Part shown: positions 35,623 to 47,663 of the stretch, one piece after another | Position numbering within the stretch: position 1 is the first letter of the stretch | Layout: every line of letters starts with the position of its first letter | Source: Patella vulgata | Taxonomy: Eukaryota; Mollusca; Gastropoda; Patellidae | Direction of reading: 5' to 3' | Assembly: GCF_932274485.2 (NCBI RefSeq) | Contig: NC_065882.2 | Span: 71,027,431-71,091,430 of the forward strand | DNA length: 64,000 bases | The notes under the pieces: generated by a model | What the model was told of the DNA's origin: nothing | The model's database searches: none | What the model saw: the letters and a program-made list of their open reading frames with translations, nothing else | Made by a program: the position numbers and the translations under genes

Positions 35623-36402
35623 AAATGAAATTAATTAAGGTTTAACGTCCTACTGTTTTGCATCGACTGGGCTAACGTAGACAGGTATAGAGTATGCAGT
35701 GAGGAAGATTTTGCCCGAACAGCGGCACTACGACCTACTTTTATACCGAATTTCAACCGTCAAAGGTTTTTTTACTGGCACGCCAATGTGTACACGGGAC
35801 CTCGGGTTTTTGTCCCATCCGAACGAGTATACGTTCTACCTTGCCAGGCCCTCTGTCCTGCACCTGTGACAAGGGGGAACCACGCCGAAAAATCGAGATG
35901 AGGTTTATAGGTCAACACCGGGGTCGAACACGGGACATCCAGGTTTATGGAAGACCAAATGGGACAGTATTCATGATTCTTGTTTCTACATTCCAGTTTG
36001 AACATTTTAGACACGAACGCAACATTCTAAACTAATGATTCTTGTTTCTATATTCTTATGTCAATATTTTATGCACAAAATCAACATTTTAAACAAAAAA
36101 TTGACTTTATGTTTCATTTTCGGCGTTTTATCTGTAACTTTTATTTTAATCATTAAATATTAAAATTAAAAAAATAATTTCTTAATTTTACACGACAAAG
36201 AAATCAATTCATTGGTTTCTGAAAGTTTCTAAAAAAAATCTGGAATTTGAACTCTTATGAAAATATTTTCTACGTTTCAAAAAGTCTTGAAGTTAAAGTC
36301 TTGAAATGAAAATGTCCAGAAAAATATAATGAATTATCAACATTATTACACCATACAGGTTAGCGAGTCAACGTCTTACACAATGAGCTACCGCGGCTCC
36401 AC
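35623..36402 (-). mobile_element. SINE family A split by about 400 bp
   Basis: Tail, body and start of the head at 35623-35952; the last part of the tRNA-like head (GTTAGCGAGTCAACGTCTTA) at about 36360-36402. The DNA between is AT-rich and unrecognised, probably a later insertion. Confidence 0.6.
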
Positions 36403-36404
36403 GA

Positions 36405-37640
36405 AATAAACAAATACAACAACAACAAAACCAAAACACCGATGAATATCGCTCCTACGCCCCTGAAATATTTATTCTGCCATGAAATTGTTCGAATTAT
36501 AATTCACTTTCTAGAACACCAAGTAAGGCTCTGGTGCATGGTGTCTATACTACTTTATCCAATTCTATATAAAGTATGTCAGTTACATCTGAAAACAACC
36601 ATATACCCGAGCTTTATCTCTACCATATACATAATATATATATTAGCCATTGTAACCTACATACACTAATCAAATAAACATTGGTTAAAAGTACATGGTT
36701 AGTTGTGTATGTAACCTAATAACTTTATTCTCTTCGATTTCCTTTGACACGCGTACACCATTAAAGGCGCAGCGAACAGGGAGGCGTTTATTTTGTTTAA
36801 AAGGTCAACTTTTTCCTCTGTAGTTTAACACTGAAAAAAACGACGTCACTCTTTACGTCCTGCGTCGATCTTTACAAAGGAGCTGCACGCGCGAAGTGGC
36901 TGAAATACAACAGGGTAACAACAATTTTTCTCCATCATCTTTACTGATCAAAAATTATTTTATAAATGTAAAATCAATATCCATAAACACTGACAAGTTG
37001 TGATCAGTATCTCTATATTTGGTCGATATTTTTCTAAGGGGCCTGTTTTATTATCCTGCATCGATAGTATTTCGGTTGAGGGATATCGAAATGGACTAAT
37101 TGCATCCTGTTTTTTTTTTATCTGACCGACAACTGTACTCTTTCACGTTATCGTATTTTCTGTTTTAAATAGATTTCATCTGAAAACGGGTTCCAAATAG
37201 ATACGTAACAGACGATGTTTTCACTCGAATGATTGCGTTTGTGATCCAGGGCCTTGAAAACACTATAATATAGTCTAAGTTGTTATTTCTCAAGACCATT
37301 TACAGAACTTAAAAGCATACATACTGCGGAAGTCTGTGCTCTTGATGAACGCATGTAACTGAATTTAAAACCATACATACTGCGGACGCCTGTACTCCTG
37401 GTGTGCGTATGTAACAAAACTTAAAAGCAAACAGAGCATTCAAATAATGAGTCCTGGTGGGGTATGTTTTATTATCTGGAAAACAATCTTCTAGTGGGTA
37501 TGGGTTTTAATATGGTGAGGCCATGCCTGCACTTACTACATTGATAACAATTTGGGGTACTTTTTCAAACTTTTATCGAACAGGACCTTAAAGCACCCCT
37601 CGTAGACTAAGGTTATCACCATTTATTTTAACAGTGGTAT
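36405..37640. other. Upstream of copy 7, mostly unrecognised
   Basis: Holds a short match to the conserved upstream block (CGCGAAGTGGCTGAAATACA near 36891) and a roughly 66 bp tandem repeat with CATACATACTGCGGA at about 37315 and 37374. No coding region seen. Confidence 0.45.
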
Positions 37641-37741
37641 GCGGTACAAGTAATATAAATGACAGGCAAATAATGGTATCTGTGGCAGTTTAAAAACTCT
37701 TACCGTTTTGTACATTTCAGATGAGATAACTCTGAATAAAC

Positions 37742-38509
37742 ATGGAGTCCATTATCAGAATTGCGAAACGCTGTTGGAAGATTGCAGCTTTCATTTTTCG
37801 TATGGTCTTCCTTGTTATCGTTACGGCACTGGTATGGTTAATTCCTCCATTGGGGAGAATGATAAATCGTAAAATGAGCCACAATGTGGAAGGCAGTCGA
37901 GTGAAAAGAGGAGATTTTGAAAGTTCAATGTTTTCTTGGGGAATGCTTACGCATATTTTCCGTGCCAGTTATCTAGACGCCTTCAAAACGACTGAACTTC
38001 ATGGAAAGGCGACAAATACGACAGTATATTCATCAGATGGACTGAAGAAACACTTCCTGTTTGATTACATGAAAAAGGGTCGACCTCTGGTGTTGAACTT
38101 TGGTAGTTGTACCTGACCCCCGTTTATGGTAGAGTTACGGAATTTCAACGAATTAGTACGTAACTTTTCCAAGGAAGCAGATTTTTTGACGATTTATATC
38201 GAAGAAGCCCACCCAAATGATGAATGGCGATTTGATAACAACTATGACATTTACCAGCACGTGACATTAGAAGACCGAGTCAAGGCTGCAAGGAATTTAC
38301 TGGAAGCTGGTGTGGAATCCCCCGTCGTTTTGGACAACGTTAAAAACGAGTCAAGTGTAGTATATGGTGGCTTACCAGAGCGATTGTATATTATTTTGGA
38401 CAGTGTTATTGTATATGAAGGAGGTCCGGGTCCTTTTGGGTACCATATTAATGAGGTGGAAGACTGGTTGACGAAATACAAGGGAGAAGAAAGTAATGTC
38501 CGTGCATAG
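37742..38509 (+). CDS. DIO: Deiodinase-like selenoprotein, copy 7
   Basis: 255 residues, Sec125 at TGA 38114-38116; same group as copies 1 and 2 (HPNDEWRFDNNYDIYQHV, LEDRVKAARNLLEAG, ending KGEESNVRA). The N-terminus MESIIRIAKRCWKIAAFIF differs moderately. The sequence around the acceptor (TTTTGTACATTTCAG, ending 37720) and the start is conserved with copies 1 and 2, so the 5' UTR intron is shared. The stop-to-SECIS distance is 1.86 kb owing to a 1.67 kb foldback insertion, and two SECIS hairpins follow. Confidence 0.93.
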
Positions 38510-38664
38510 TTATTGTTACTAGGGGTTACTGATGTTTATTAATAGACGTACTCCCGAATGACGTCAACTGGGTTTTTTTCCAAATTGAAAGTCACGTGAC
38601 GTGGTACAAACACCGAATCTCGTTATTGCTATTGCACTACGCGCGGCCCCTTTCTTTCAAGTTT

Positions 38665-39379
38665 AGACTAACAAGTGGCGGCGCCAGCCGTCAGTGATTG
38701 GAGGGGCAAAGCTGGGGCAAAGTCCAAGGTTACGGGGGCAAAGGCACGAGCTTCAACTAGGGGTAGGGGGCCTCCCCCAGAAAGTTTTGAAAAACAGGTT
38801 GCCGGAAATGCAGCCTGGCAGTATTTCAGACACTGATCGATGAGGGAAAGTGTCAAACGAACGGACTTGCGAATCACGACGAAGCCCACTCACGAGCGTC
38901 AAAGTAGGGAGTCCCCCCCCCCCAGAAAATTTTGAAAAATAGACTGCCGGAAATGCTGTCTTACAGCATTCCCAGGGACCGATCGTCGAGATAAATAGAT
39001 CTGACCAGATACCGTTCGTCGCCTGATCACTATATAGTTTATCCGACTAGAGAACAAAATGTCAAACGAACGGACTTGCGAACCTCAACGAATTCCCCTT
39101 GTGAGCGCCAAAGTAGCGAGTCCATTGGGGACCTCGCCAAGAAAATTTTGAAAAATAGACTGTCGGAAATGCTCTACAACATGCAAGTTTATGACTGAGT
39201 GGGGATGTGGGATTTATTCACCGTAGAAGGTATTGATTACCGAAACGTATCACGAATACTTTTTTTTTATTTTCTAAAATTATTGGGGGGGGGGGGCAAA
39301 CAGAGGGCAGACCAGATTAATGGGGGGGCAAATGCACCCCCTTGCCCCCCCCCCCCCTGGCGCCTCCACTGAGACTAAC
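38665..39379. mobile_element. hAT-like MITE nested in the foldback element
   Basis: Element 38673-39371 (699 bp) with ends AAGTGGCGGCGCCAG and CTGGCGCCTCCACTG. Perfect 8 bp target duplication AGACTAAC on both sides. Interior rich in G/C runs; no transposase frame. Confidence 0.85.
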
Positions 39380-39640
39380 GAATAACGAAAATTAGTAATT
39401 ATGCCTACTAAATGATGTTTGAGGGGGGCACTGTTTCAAGTTCCCCCACGAATATCGTTTAGTCGGCGTAGTTACCAACTTACGTTTTTCATTAGTCTTA
39501 GTATACTTGAAACTGACCGTAATAGCCTACAATCAAAAGCGAACGGTGGTGTTTGTTCCCTTTACTATGGAAGCCTATAACTACCATTCATAATTTCTAC
39601 TTTTCGCCTCTTCAAAACACGAAAGTCGAAAAGTCGAAGT

Positions 39641-39861
39641 TACGACAAAATGCCCCGGTTGTACGTGACAAGGAGTAGGGTCGCCTGTCCAACCTCGTGG
39701 GTTTTCTCCGGGTTCTCCGGTTTCCTCCCACTGCTAAAGACCCCTACACGCAAGCGAATTATTGAAATAAAATTAAAAACCATATGTTAGTCCCGAAATG
39801 ACCTAGTTTGTGTCGAATGGACGTTAAACCCCATCTCTCTCTCTCTCTCTACGACAAAATG
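39641..39861 (+). mobile_element. SINE family B, 5'-truncated, nested in the foldback element
   Basis: Element 39653-39849 begins inside the box-B region (CCCCGGTTGTACGTGAC) and ends in (CT)n. Flanked by TACGACAAAATG on both sides, 12 bp perfect. Confidence 0.9.
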
Positions 39862-40369
39862 TGAGGCGACAACACGCTATACAAGCCAAAATCAACTCGA
39901 AAATAGAAAATTAAGAAATAACACACAGCGATAATAGAAATTAGGAGAAAACGAGGGGCGCTATTATACAAGCCAAAATGCAAGTCGAAAATAAGAAATT
40001 AGGAAAAAAACGAGGGGCACTATTATCGCTGTGTGTTATTTCTTAATTTCCTATTTTCGAGTTGATTTTGGCTTGTATAGCGTGTTGTCGCCTCACATTT
40101 TGTCGTAACTTCTACTTTTCGACTTTCGTGTTTTGAAGAGACGTAAAGTAGAAATTATGAATGGTAGTTATAGGCTTCGATACTTTACCCCACTTTGACG
40201 TCATTCCGAAGTAGGTTTGTTGTGTACAAGATACTGTATATTTAGACATTTTAGCAAAACGGATATTTTGTATGCATTATATTGTTTTGTATGTATTATA
40301 ATCTTCGTAGCCGAATATTTACAATTTTTTTCGTGGCGGAGACATTACAATGTGGAAATTGTATAAAAG

Positions 40370-40452
40370 TTATATAGTAGATATATTAATGAAGGTATTT
40401 TAGTAAAAACACGAAACTAATTTATCTGATGACGTCATAATATCTATATATA
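40370..40452 (+). promoter_or_regulatory. First SECIS element behind copy 7
   Basis: ATGA at 40389, loop AAAAACACGAA, then CTGATGACG. Upper stem slightly altered (AGGTATTTTAGT) but still able to pair. Confidence 0.85.
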
Positions 40453-40565
40453 TATATAAGTGTTATAGAATAACTCACTTGTTCAGTGTCCAAGTTAAAT
40501 TTAAGTAGTGCTTTTTCTAACACCTTATAATGTGTAAATTGATAAATGCGAATTGTATAACTTTT

Positions 40566-40642
40566 ATATAGTAGATATATTTATGAAGATATTTTAGTAA
40601 AAATACGAAACTAATTTATTTGATGACGTCATAGCTATATAT
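40566..40642 (+). promoter_or_regulatory. Second SECIS element behind copy 7
   Basis: 194 bp after the first, with the surrounding ~190 bp also repeated. ATGA at 40583, loop AAAAATACGAA, and TTGATGACG on the 3' side (T for C just before the TGAT). AATAAA follows near 40718. Confidence 0.82.
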
Positions 40643-40794
40643 AAAAGTTATAGAATAACTCACATGTTCAATCTTCAAGTAAAATAAGGTAGGTCAAGAC
40701 TAAGTAAACAAAACACGAAATAAAAGAATTTTTAACCTTGTAATATTATTATACTTCTTTTTGTTTTCGGAATCGTACAAAAGAAAAAGGGTAA

Positions 40795-41113
40795 AGCAGG
40801 TGGTGGAGCACTGAATATCAACAGAGGTCGTCCTCTCATGTCCGCAGCAATGCTTCACACCAAATTTCAAAAGAGTCTGTTTAAAACTGTAGCCTCTATC
40901 GCGTTCACAAGGTTTTCAGCAAAGGGGAGATAACTCTAGAACGGAAAGTCGCGGAACGCTGAATATCGATTGGCTTCTTCTTTTCATGACCACAATGTTT
41001 TAAATTTGAAAAAGGTCAGCAAAAAAAAAAACTGTAGCATCTATCGCGTCAACAGGCCCGACGGACAGGGTTACGACAATATACACCCAAACTACATGTG
41101 GGCGTATTAAAGG
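40795..41113 (+). repeat. Family E fragment, right end
   Basis: Two diverged repeat units (GAATATC, CTATCGCGT..AC phrases about 125 bp apart), then the family end ATGTGGGCGTATT. Confidence 0.55.
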
Positions 41114-41174
41114 AAACTTTTCGATGGCCGATGCCGTGTTTTAAAATAAAGGCGACGTCGACGTTCTTCCCCAT

Positions 41175-41466
41175 AGCATAACATTGTGAGAGGCGAAGCA
41201 CGGAGTGGCAGAAACAGATCACCATAGTTTCGTTATGCAGCCAGTTGTAATTGACATACTCACTATATGTCATTGGAGGGGTTAATAAATGGAACGCTCG
41301 AGACATTTGTTGCGGGCATAATAAATACTTATATATACCTATTCCCTGATTCGGCTATATACAGCAGCCAAACTAAATCAGCAAATGGAGCCTCTTCACC
41401 GGAAGTTCTTGACATATTTGGTATGTTCCGTCGGGTTATATTTATGAAAATAACTTATTTTCTACC
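41175..41466 (+). pseudogene. DIO: Deiodinase copy 9: 5' fragment cut by a SINE
   Basis: 41175-41310 matches the upstream block of copy 3 (AACATTGTGA, AACAGATCACCATAGTTTCG, TTAATAAATGGAACGCTCG). 41365-41466 matches its first coding part: acceptor ATACAG then CAGCCAAACTAA, ATGGAGCCTCTTCACCGGAAG, TTTGGTATGTTCCGTCGGG, ACTTATTTTCTACC. About 20 bp within the first codons is missing, and the gene stops at a SINE-B at 41466. No catalytic half, Sec codon or SECIS follows. Confidence 0.82.
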
Positions 41467-41738
41467 GGGGGGTTGGATGGCCGAATGGTTAGCACGTGCG
41501 CGCTGCATAATAAGGTCTGTTATTGATTCAACTGGCGTGGTTTCGATTCCCCGGTTGTATGTGACAAAGAGTAGGGTCGCCTGTCCAACCTCATAGGTTT
41601 TCTCCGCGTCCTTTAACGCGCAAGCGAATTATTGAAATAAAATTGAGCCATATGTTAGTCCCGAAATGGCCTAGTTTGTGTCTAGTGGACGTTAAACCCC
41701 ATTTCTCCCTCCTCTCCCTCTCTCTTTCTCTCTCTCTC
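41466..41738 (+). mobile_element. SINE family B truncating deiodinase copy 9
   Basis: Near full-length (GGATGGCCGAATGGTTAGCA to (CT)n), with a short loss in the body near 41611. Sequence after it does not resume the deiodinase, so the rest of the gene was deleted rather than just split. Confidence 0.8.
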
Positions 41739-41739
41739 A

Positions 41740-43430
41740 ATATCATGGATACTATTAGTTAGTTAACCCCCTTAATTGAGTTGAATACCCCCCCCCCTCC
41801 TTCAGGCCCTAACATTGCAAATGTGACCATGTACTCTGAAAATGATCGTACAATTGTATTTACGAGACGTTCCACTTAATTCAACCCCACTGTTCAAATT
41901 TCTGACTCCCCTGTGCTTCCATACTTGTTCTAAAACGGCCCAAGGTCAAAACATCGACTTGTTGATATGGGTTACAGCTTTTGATGTTATGGTCCTTCAG
42001 CACTTGACAATAATCAGAAAACAATTACGAAGTTTTATTAAAAATAGCATATTATGTTGTTCCAAATAATAATGGATTAAAAATGAGAAAGCAGATCACG
42101 TGATGCTGCACGTGTTCGTCATAATACATATCAGTTAATAATCTTTGAGAGACATTTAGTAACTGGATAGAGCAGTAAACTATAACACATACTTATAGAA
42201 AAACAGCTACGTGTTTATCTGGGCGACGTTTAGAAGAGTATTCTCTCAATGTTATCAAACTAATATCAATTCATGTGTGTTTTTGCACCCGAGATCAAGA
42301 CAACTAAGCTATTCAGCTACCGTAAGTTTAATTTTATTTTGCAGACTAACATGAATCATATAAGGGCAAGTACAAAATGGGTTTGCAATATAGGCGGGCA
42401 TGTATTTGGGAGTGGGGGCACAAACAAATAATAACAAAATCAATAATAATCATGAACTTTATGTCCACTTGAATAATGAACAAAACTGTTTAATGGCGAG
42501 ATAACGATCGGCGAACAACTGTATATAGGAAATGTTTTTGAACCAGCTTACGCATTTTGTTGCGTATTTTGTGGGGTGGGGTTGTGGATGGTGCCCTAGA
42601 TGTGGACACCCCTATTCACAGCATTTAGATCCACTACTGAACATAGGCGGATTATACCGGAGGTCACAAAATCCGATCATGGTCATTTTTCTCGCTTTGC
42701 TTCATTAAGCCTCAGGTGGTGAAAAGTGGAACAAGAACGAGTATAATAGCGCCCGTTTTATCATTTACGTAACGATATACTGGACCGTAAATGATAACAC
42801 GAACATTATCATACGTGTAGCTCAAAAATAGCTTCAGGCCGTCAAATGTTGGCCAGCCTGGTATTATGAGGACTCCAAGTAACGTGACTTCGTCAAACCT
42901 GTGTTACGTTGGACCTTTTATTTACGTGTTTAGTTATGCTATAGCTCAAAAATAGCGTTTTCTATGCGTCAAATTTCGAAAGAAATTTCAGACTCACTCC
43001 CCCTAACATTGGGTACTGTAAGTAGACCAACCTAACGATCTGTGCTTTTACGATCTGAGTCTAGTTTGGAAAATAGTGACTGTGTAACAGAGTGATTTAT
43101 ACCTGAAGTTGACGTTTATATTATGTTCGTTATTTATTTTTAATAAGTAACCTTGTGTGACAAAACTGATCTATAACTGAAGTTGACGTTTAAACTCTCA
43201 ACAACTTCTGTGAAGACACGTTCTTAATAAACATCTAGTTTATTCAAGATGTTCTTTAACAAGCTACACATGATCCGCATGTAACACCAGACTGAACTTC
43301 AAAGAGAATGTATTAGTGGTCAGTTCATTATACCTTGACCTGACAATGACTTTCAAAGAAATATGCAGTTTAATTACAAACACCATAATTAATGATAAAC
43401 AATACCATTATGATTATCACTCTTGTCCAC
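41740..43430. other. Intergenic, no gene seen
   Basis: AT-rich, with a few short open frames lacking recognisable features. No repeat family identified apart from a C run near 41790. Confidence 0.4.
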
Positions 43431-43432
43431 CT

Positions 43433-43713
43433 CAGCTAATTGTTAGAGGCTTTATAAGCAGACGTTTACTGACAGCAAGTCAGATTTGGAATAGAGCTTC
43501 CCCCGATTTATGTCTATTTCATGTTCTCAATAAAGGTCTTATATCCATTATGATCTTCTGTTATCTGTAAGATCAGCTAATTGTTAGAGGCTTTATAAGC
43601 AGACGTTTACTTACAGCAAGTCAGACTTGGAATAGAGCTTCCCCCGATTTATGTCTATTTCATGTTCTGAATAAAGGTCTTATATACATTATGATCTTCT
43701 GTTATCTGTAAGA
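43433..43713 (+). repeat. Tandem duplication of a 140 bp unit
   Basis: The unit beginning CAGCTAATTGTTAGAGGC and ending TTATCTGTAAGAT occurs twice with only a few differences. Function unknown. Confidence 0.8.
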
Positions 43714-43845
43714 TAGTGTTACAACTGTTAAATTATCCAGCTGATCGATTTTACGTGGGGATTGTGCTTTTTACATAGGTTTAGCTAGATATTTCAGTTT
43801 ATAAGTTATAATCTGCTATTTCATATAAACCCGTTGTCTGTATAC

Positions 43846-44137
43846 ATATTAAAGATACATTAGTTAAGATATTCTCGGTTGTCAGTCCTTTCGTCTCCGG
43901 GAGTAACATCGGTGATTAAACGGTATATGCTAGCTTAGCCTGCCATTTAATGATTTAACTATTAAATGGACAACTGTTTAAATCCAAGCTGTACCCAAGC
44001 CATCCGAGGGTCTACAGAGTTGATTTTGGGCTTGTTATGTCAATAAAGATCTAATTAATAAATTCAATTCTATAATATTTGAAGCCTATAGAAAGACTTG
44101 CAATAGGTATATTTAGCTCTGTACTAATGTAGCTTTA
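43846..44137 (+). mobile_element. Repeat family D, short
   Basis: TTAAAGATACATTA start and AATAAAGATCTAATTAAT near the end; internally shortened. Confidence 0.6.
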
Positions 44138-44146
44138 AACATTTGA

Positions 44147-44345
44147 AATGAAATGAAATGATATCAAATGAAATGAGGTTTAACGCCCTACTGTTCTGCT
44201 CTGATTGGGCCAATGAAGACGGGCATCCGCTATACAGTGTACTATGATGGAAATTAGGCCCGAAAGCTGCGATACGGCCTGCCTTTATATCGAATTCCAG
44301 CGGTCAAGGGATCTTTTACGTGCACGCCAATGTGTAGGTACACGA
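44147..44345 (-). mobile_element. SINE family A, 5'-truncated, before copy 8
   Basis: Tail and body in minus orientation, about 160 bp before the copy 8 start, inside its probable 5' UTR intron. Confidence 0.7.
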
Positions 44346-44506
44346 GTTAAACATTTGAAACATGTCAGATGATTGCGTGGGTCTAGAATAAAGGGTTTTC
44401 GGAGTCTTCGGTATAGTATGAATCATTTTTATTTGCCAAAAGATATCTGACATTTCTCCTTTAATTTGTTATTTCAGAAGACTGAAGACCAAATTTAAAC
44501 TTTTAA

Positions 44507-45265
44507 ATGGCGATTTTTTACCGGAAGTTGACGATATGCTGGCGAGTGATGATAGCTACACTTTCTTTGTTCGGTCAAGCGATCCTCGTGGCTGTTTTGT
44601 GGCTTTTCCCACCAGTTAGGCGATACGTTGAGCAGAGATTCAAAACAATGACAGAAAAAGAGCCCGAAGTTTCAAAATACCTCATTACCGACGCTGCTAT
44701 ATCTTTGTCGCAGTTTAAAACTCGATATCGAGCCTATATTTTAGATGCTTTTAAAACAGCCGAAGTAAACAAAATGGCCCCCAACACTGTCATCGTTTCA
44801 TCAGACGGTTTGAAGAAGCACTTTCTGTTGGATTACATGAAAAAAGGGCGACCACTGGTGTTGAACTTTGGTAGTTGCACCTGACCCCCGTTTATGGTAG
44901 AGTTACGGAAATTCAATGAATTAGTACGAGACTTTACCAAGTATGTTGACTTTTTAACAATTTACATTGAAGAAGCTCATCCTATTGATGGTTGGCGAGC
45001 TTCTACAGACCCAAAACTTGAATACAAGCAACACGTGACTTTGAAAGATCGAGTAAAAGCTGCAGGTCTTCTTTTGGATGCTGGGATCGAATCCCCGGTT
45101 GTCCTCGATAACATGGAAAACGAGGCTAATATAGCTTACGGTGGTTTCCCGGAGAGGCTCTATATTATTTTAGACGGTGTTATTCTCTATCAGGGGAAAT
45201 GGGGTCCAATTAAATACAGCGTCGATGAAGTAAGAAATTGGCTGGTGAAATATAAGGGAGAGTAA
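44507..45265 (+). CDS. DIO: Deiodinase-like selenoprotein, copy 8
   Basis: 252 residues, Sec126 at TGA 44882-44884. From KMAPNTVIVSSDG onward it is nearly identical to copy 6, while the N-terminal third (MAIFYRKLTICWRVMIATLSLF) and linker differ clearly. Acceptor TTTGTTATTTCAG ends at 44477. A SECIS follows 462 bp after the stop and another copy of the same 3' UTR lies at 47.3-47.9 kb. Intact; last full copy in the array. Confidence 0.93.
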
Positions 45266-45726
45266 AAACTACTGACAAACTACTGGCATTACTAGAGATG
45301 TTAGACGTGCGCATTGTTTGTAGGCCCATATCTTCCTTATTATTGAAGTAAGTGAAAGTTTGTCGAAATAGCCTCGTCGTTATTAATTATGCATGTAACT
45401 AATGCTTGTATAGGGCTGCTATTCCGGTCCAGTTTACTCATATATGTATGTACATTTTTTTATTGATAATATTAGATACAACAATAATTAATATCCGTTA
45501 TAATTAGTGGAAGTTCAGTTTCTTGAAGTGAAAATATTATAAACACATTTCGATACCATCTAATATTTGAATGGAAATATTGTTACAGGATTAGAAAATA
45601 CGACGAGAAGTAGTCAAAAACTTCCAACACAAGTCATTTGAATGGTTTAATTCGAGATAAGAAAGATTCACACTATAAGAATTTAGGAAAATGTAAGCAA
45701 AGAGATAAATGGCAGTTTATAATTTT

Positions 45727-45802
45727 TATATAGAAGATATATTTATGACGATATTTTAGTAAAAAACACGAAACTAATTTATCTGATGACGTGGTATCTG
45801 TT
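45727..45802 (+). promoter_or_regulatory. SECIS element behind copy 8
   Basis: ATGACGATATTTTAGT, AAAAAACACGAA loop, CTGATGACG; same variant as copy 6. Confidence 0.9.
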
Positions 45803-46127
45803 TATATAAAGTTTATATAGATGCCAAATTACGTGTGTTTTCGAGTTCCACGTTATTATCCCATAAAAATTCATTTAATTGTTTACTGATTGTTTCAGAC
45901 TTACTTTTGTTTTTTTTTATGCTGTCGAATAAAAAAGATTTTTTTTTACAGAATGTGTTTCAGTCATGGGTGGTGGAGGTGGGGGGGGGGTATTAATAGC
46001 CTATTATACTGGTAATACTGGCTTGATTTCATTCTCCAGACGGCGACTTCTGCGAGACCGAAAAACAGTCAATTCCAAAACTAGCAGTTCATATGAATTT
46101 TCCAAATTCCATGAAGACTTAGCGGAA

Positions 46128-46215
46128 AAGCCGCTTCCAGGGAAACATTCCGCCATAGCACACTGCACGGCGTATGTCCGACATCCCTCTTCTTTTAGCC
46201 CAGTTGGTCGAGAAA
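46128..46215 (+). mobile_element. SINE family A fragment
   Basis: Body-to-tail piece (CATAGCACACTGCACGGCG, TTAGCCCAGTTGG). Confidence 0.5.
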
Positions 46216-46457
46216 GGTATTTTCATCATTGCTAAACAATAATAAACATACCGAAAGATATTCCAATCCCTCGCTTAATCCCCCACAGTCGCTCCACTTC
46301 CAAACGCTGGTCCTGACGCACATAATGGGTTTCAGATATAAGGACCGTATTTCGACGTGCACTGGCAGCTTACAACGTCAGCAATAGACCTGTGGCAAAC
46401 TGCATCTTTAACAGGGCAGATTCTGAAAATATTCCTTTAAGGAAATCACATAAGCAT

Positions 46458-47322
46458 TTTTATACGCCCACATTTTCATGTGGACGTATATTGTCGTCGT
46501 CCACAATTGTTTGTGAACAGTCTACAGGTCACAATTTTTATCCGATTTCAATGAAACTTGAAATATAGGTCTATCACTCTGAGATCTCGGTTCCTTTCGA
46601 TATTGGCATGTATGGAGGCAGACCACCATTAAATTTAACCATCTCGGTACCCACGAATTGTAGTTTGTCTATTTATAGCAATTCTCTCTCTCGCTCTCTT
46701 TTCTTCCCTTTTGCATGCTCATTTTTGTTGATTGTTTGGTCTAGAATGGACGAAGAGGGTTTGAATTAACATTTTCTGCCAGGTTTTGGTAAATATTCAT
46801 GATTTTGAGGCGGAAGGATAACAGCGTTATCAGGTTGGGTACGGCGATATGTACGGCAACTAGTTATTTGTTTTTAGTATGCTTTTTCAAGTTTGTGTAT
46901 CTCAAAATTTTGGTGTTCAACCTCATACAAATTTTAGTGCAAAGACATGACCATTTGTTCCCCTGTCTGTAGTGAAAAGCATTAAGCCCAACGAAAATTT
47001 GGGGAAAAGTTGGAGGTGGGCAAAGAGGCCAGAATTAACATTGAAGTCAATGGGGAAATTAATGGTTGTCTGCCTCCTGTATCGGACCGTAACTTCATGG
47101 ATTATGGCCCCTGATTGTACGAAAAATCACGTTTTTAGCCTGTGAACACCGTAGAGGTCACAAATTTTATCCGATTTGGTTTAAACTTGAAATGTATGCT
47201 TATAACCCAAAGATCTCGGTTCCTGTCGATATTTGTGCATATCGGAACGTAACTTCCTGAATTATGGCCCCTGATTGTACGAAAAATCGCGTTTTTAGCT
47301 TGTGGACCCTATAGAGGTCATA
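46458..47322 (+). repeat. Family E element, left part
   Basis: Starts TATACGCCCACATTTTCATG, the complement of the right end at 62331. Contains repeated phrases such as ATTATGGCCCCTGATTGTAC (twice) and ATCTCGGTTCC (twice). Cut off where the duplicated 3' UTR begins. Confidence 0.65.
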
Positions 47323-47587
47323 ATTGATAATATTAGATACAACAATAATTAATATCCGTTATAATTAGTGGAAGTTCAGTTTCTTGAAGTGAAAATATTA
47401 TAAACACATTTCGATACCATCTATTATTTGAATGGAAATATTGTTACAGGATTAGAAAATACGACTAGAAGTAGTCAAAAACTTCCAACACAAGTCATTT
47501 GAACGGTTTAATTCGAGATAAGAAAGATTCACACTATAAGAATTTATGAAAATGTAAGCAAAGAGATCAATGGCAGTTTATAATTTT

Positions 47588-47663
47588 TATATAGAAGATA
47601 TATTTATGACGATATTTTAGTAAAAAACACGAAACTAATTTATCTGATGACGTAGTAGATCTG
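47588..47663 (+). promoter_or_regulatory. Orphan SECIS element
   Basis: Quartet, loop and upper stem match the copy 8 SECIS; the lower stem differs slightly (GACGTAGTAGATC). No coding region lies between it and the first copy, so it has no gene of its own. Confidence 0.85.

Larger units (their letters stand above)
38545..40216. mobile_element. Foldback/TIR insertion in copy 7 3' UTR, with nested elements
   Basis: Ends CCCGAATGACGTCAACTGGG and CCCACTTTGACGTCATTCCG are inverted repeats. A longer inverted pair (about 39560-39950 against 40020-40190) includes TAACTACCATTCATAATTTC. Two later insertions lie inside: a hAT-like element (38673-39371) and a SINE (39653-39849). Copies 1 and 2 lack the insertion at the matching point after TTTATTAATAG. 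Confidence 0.75.
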
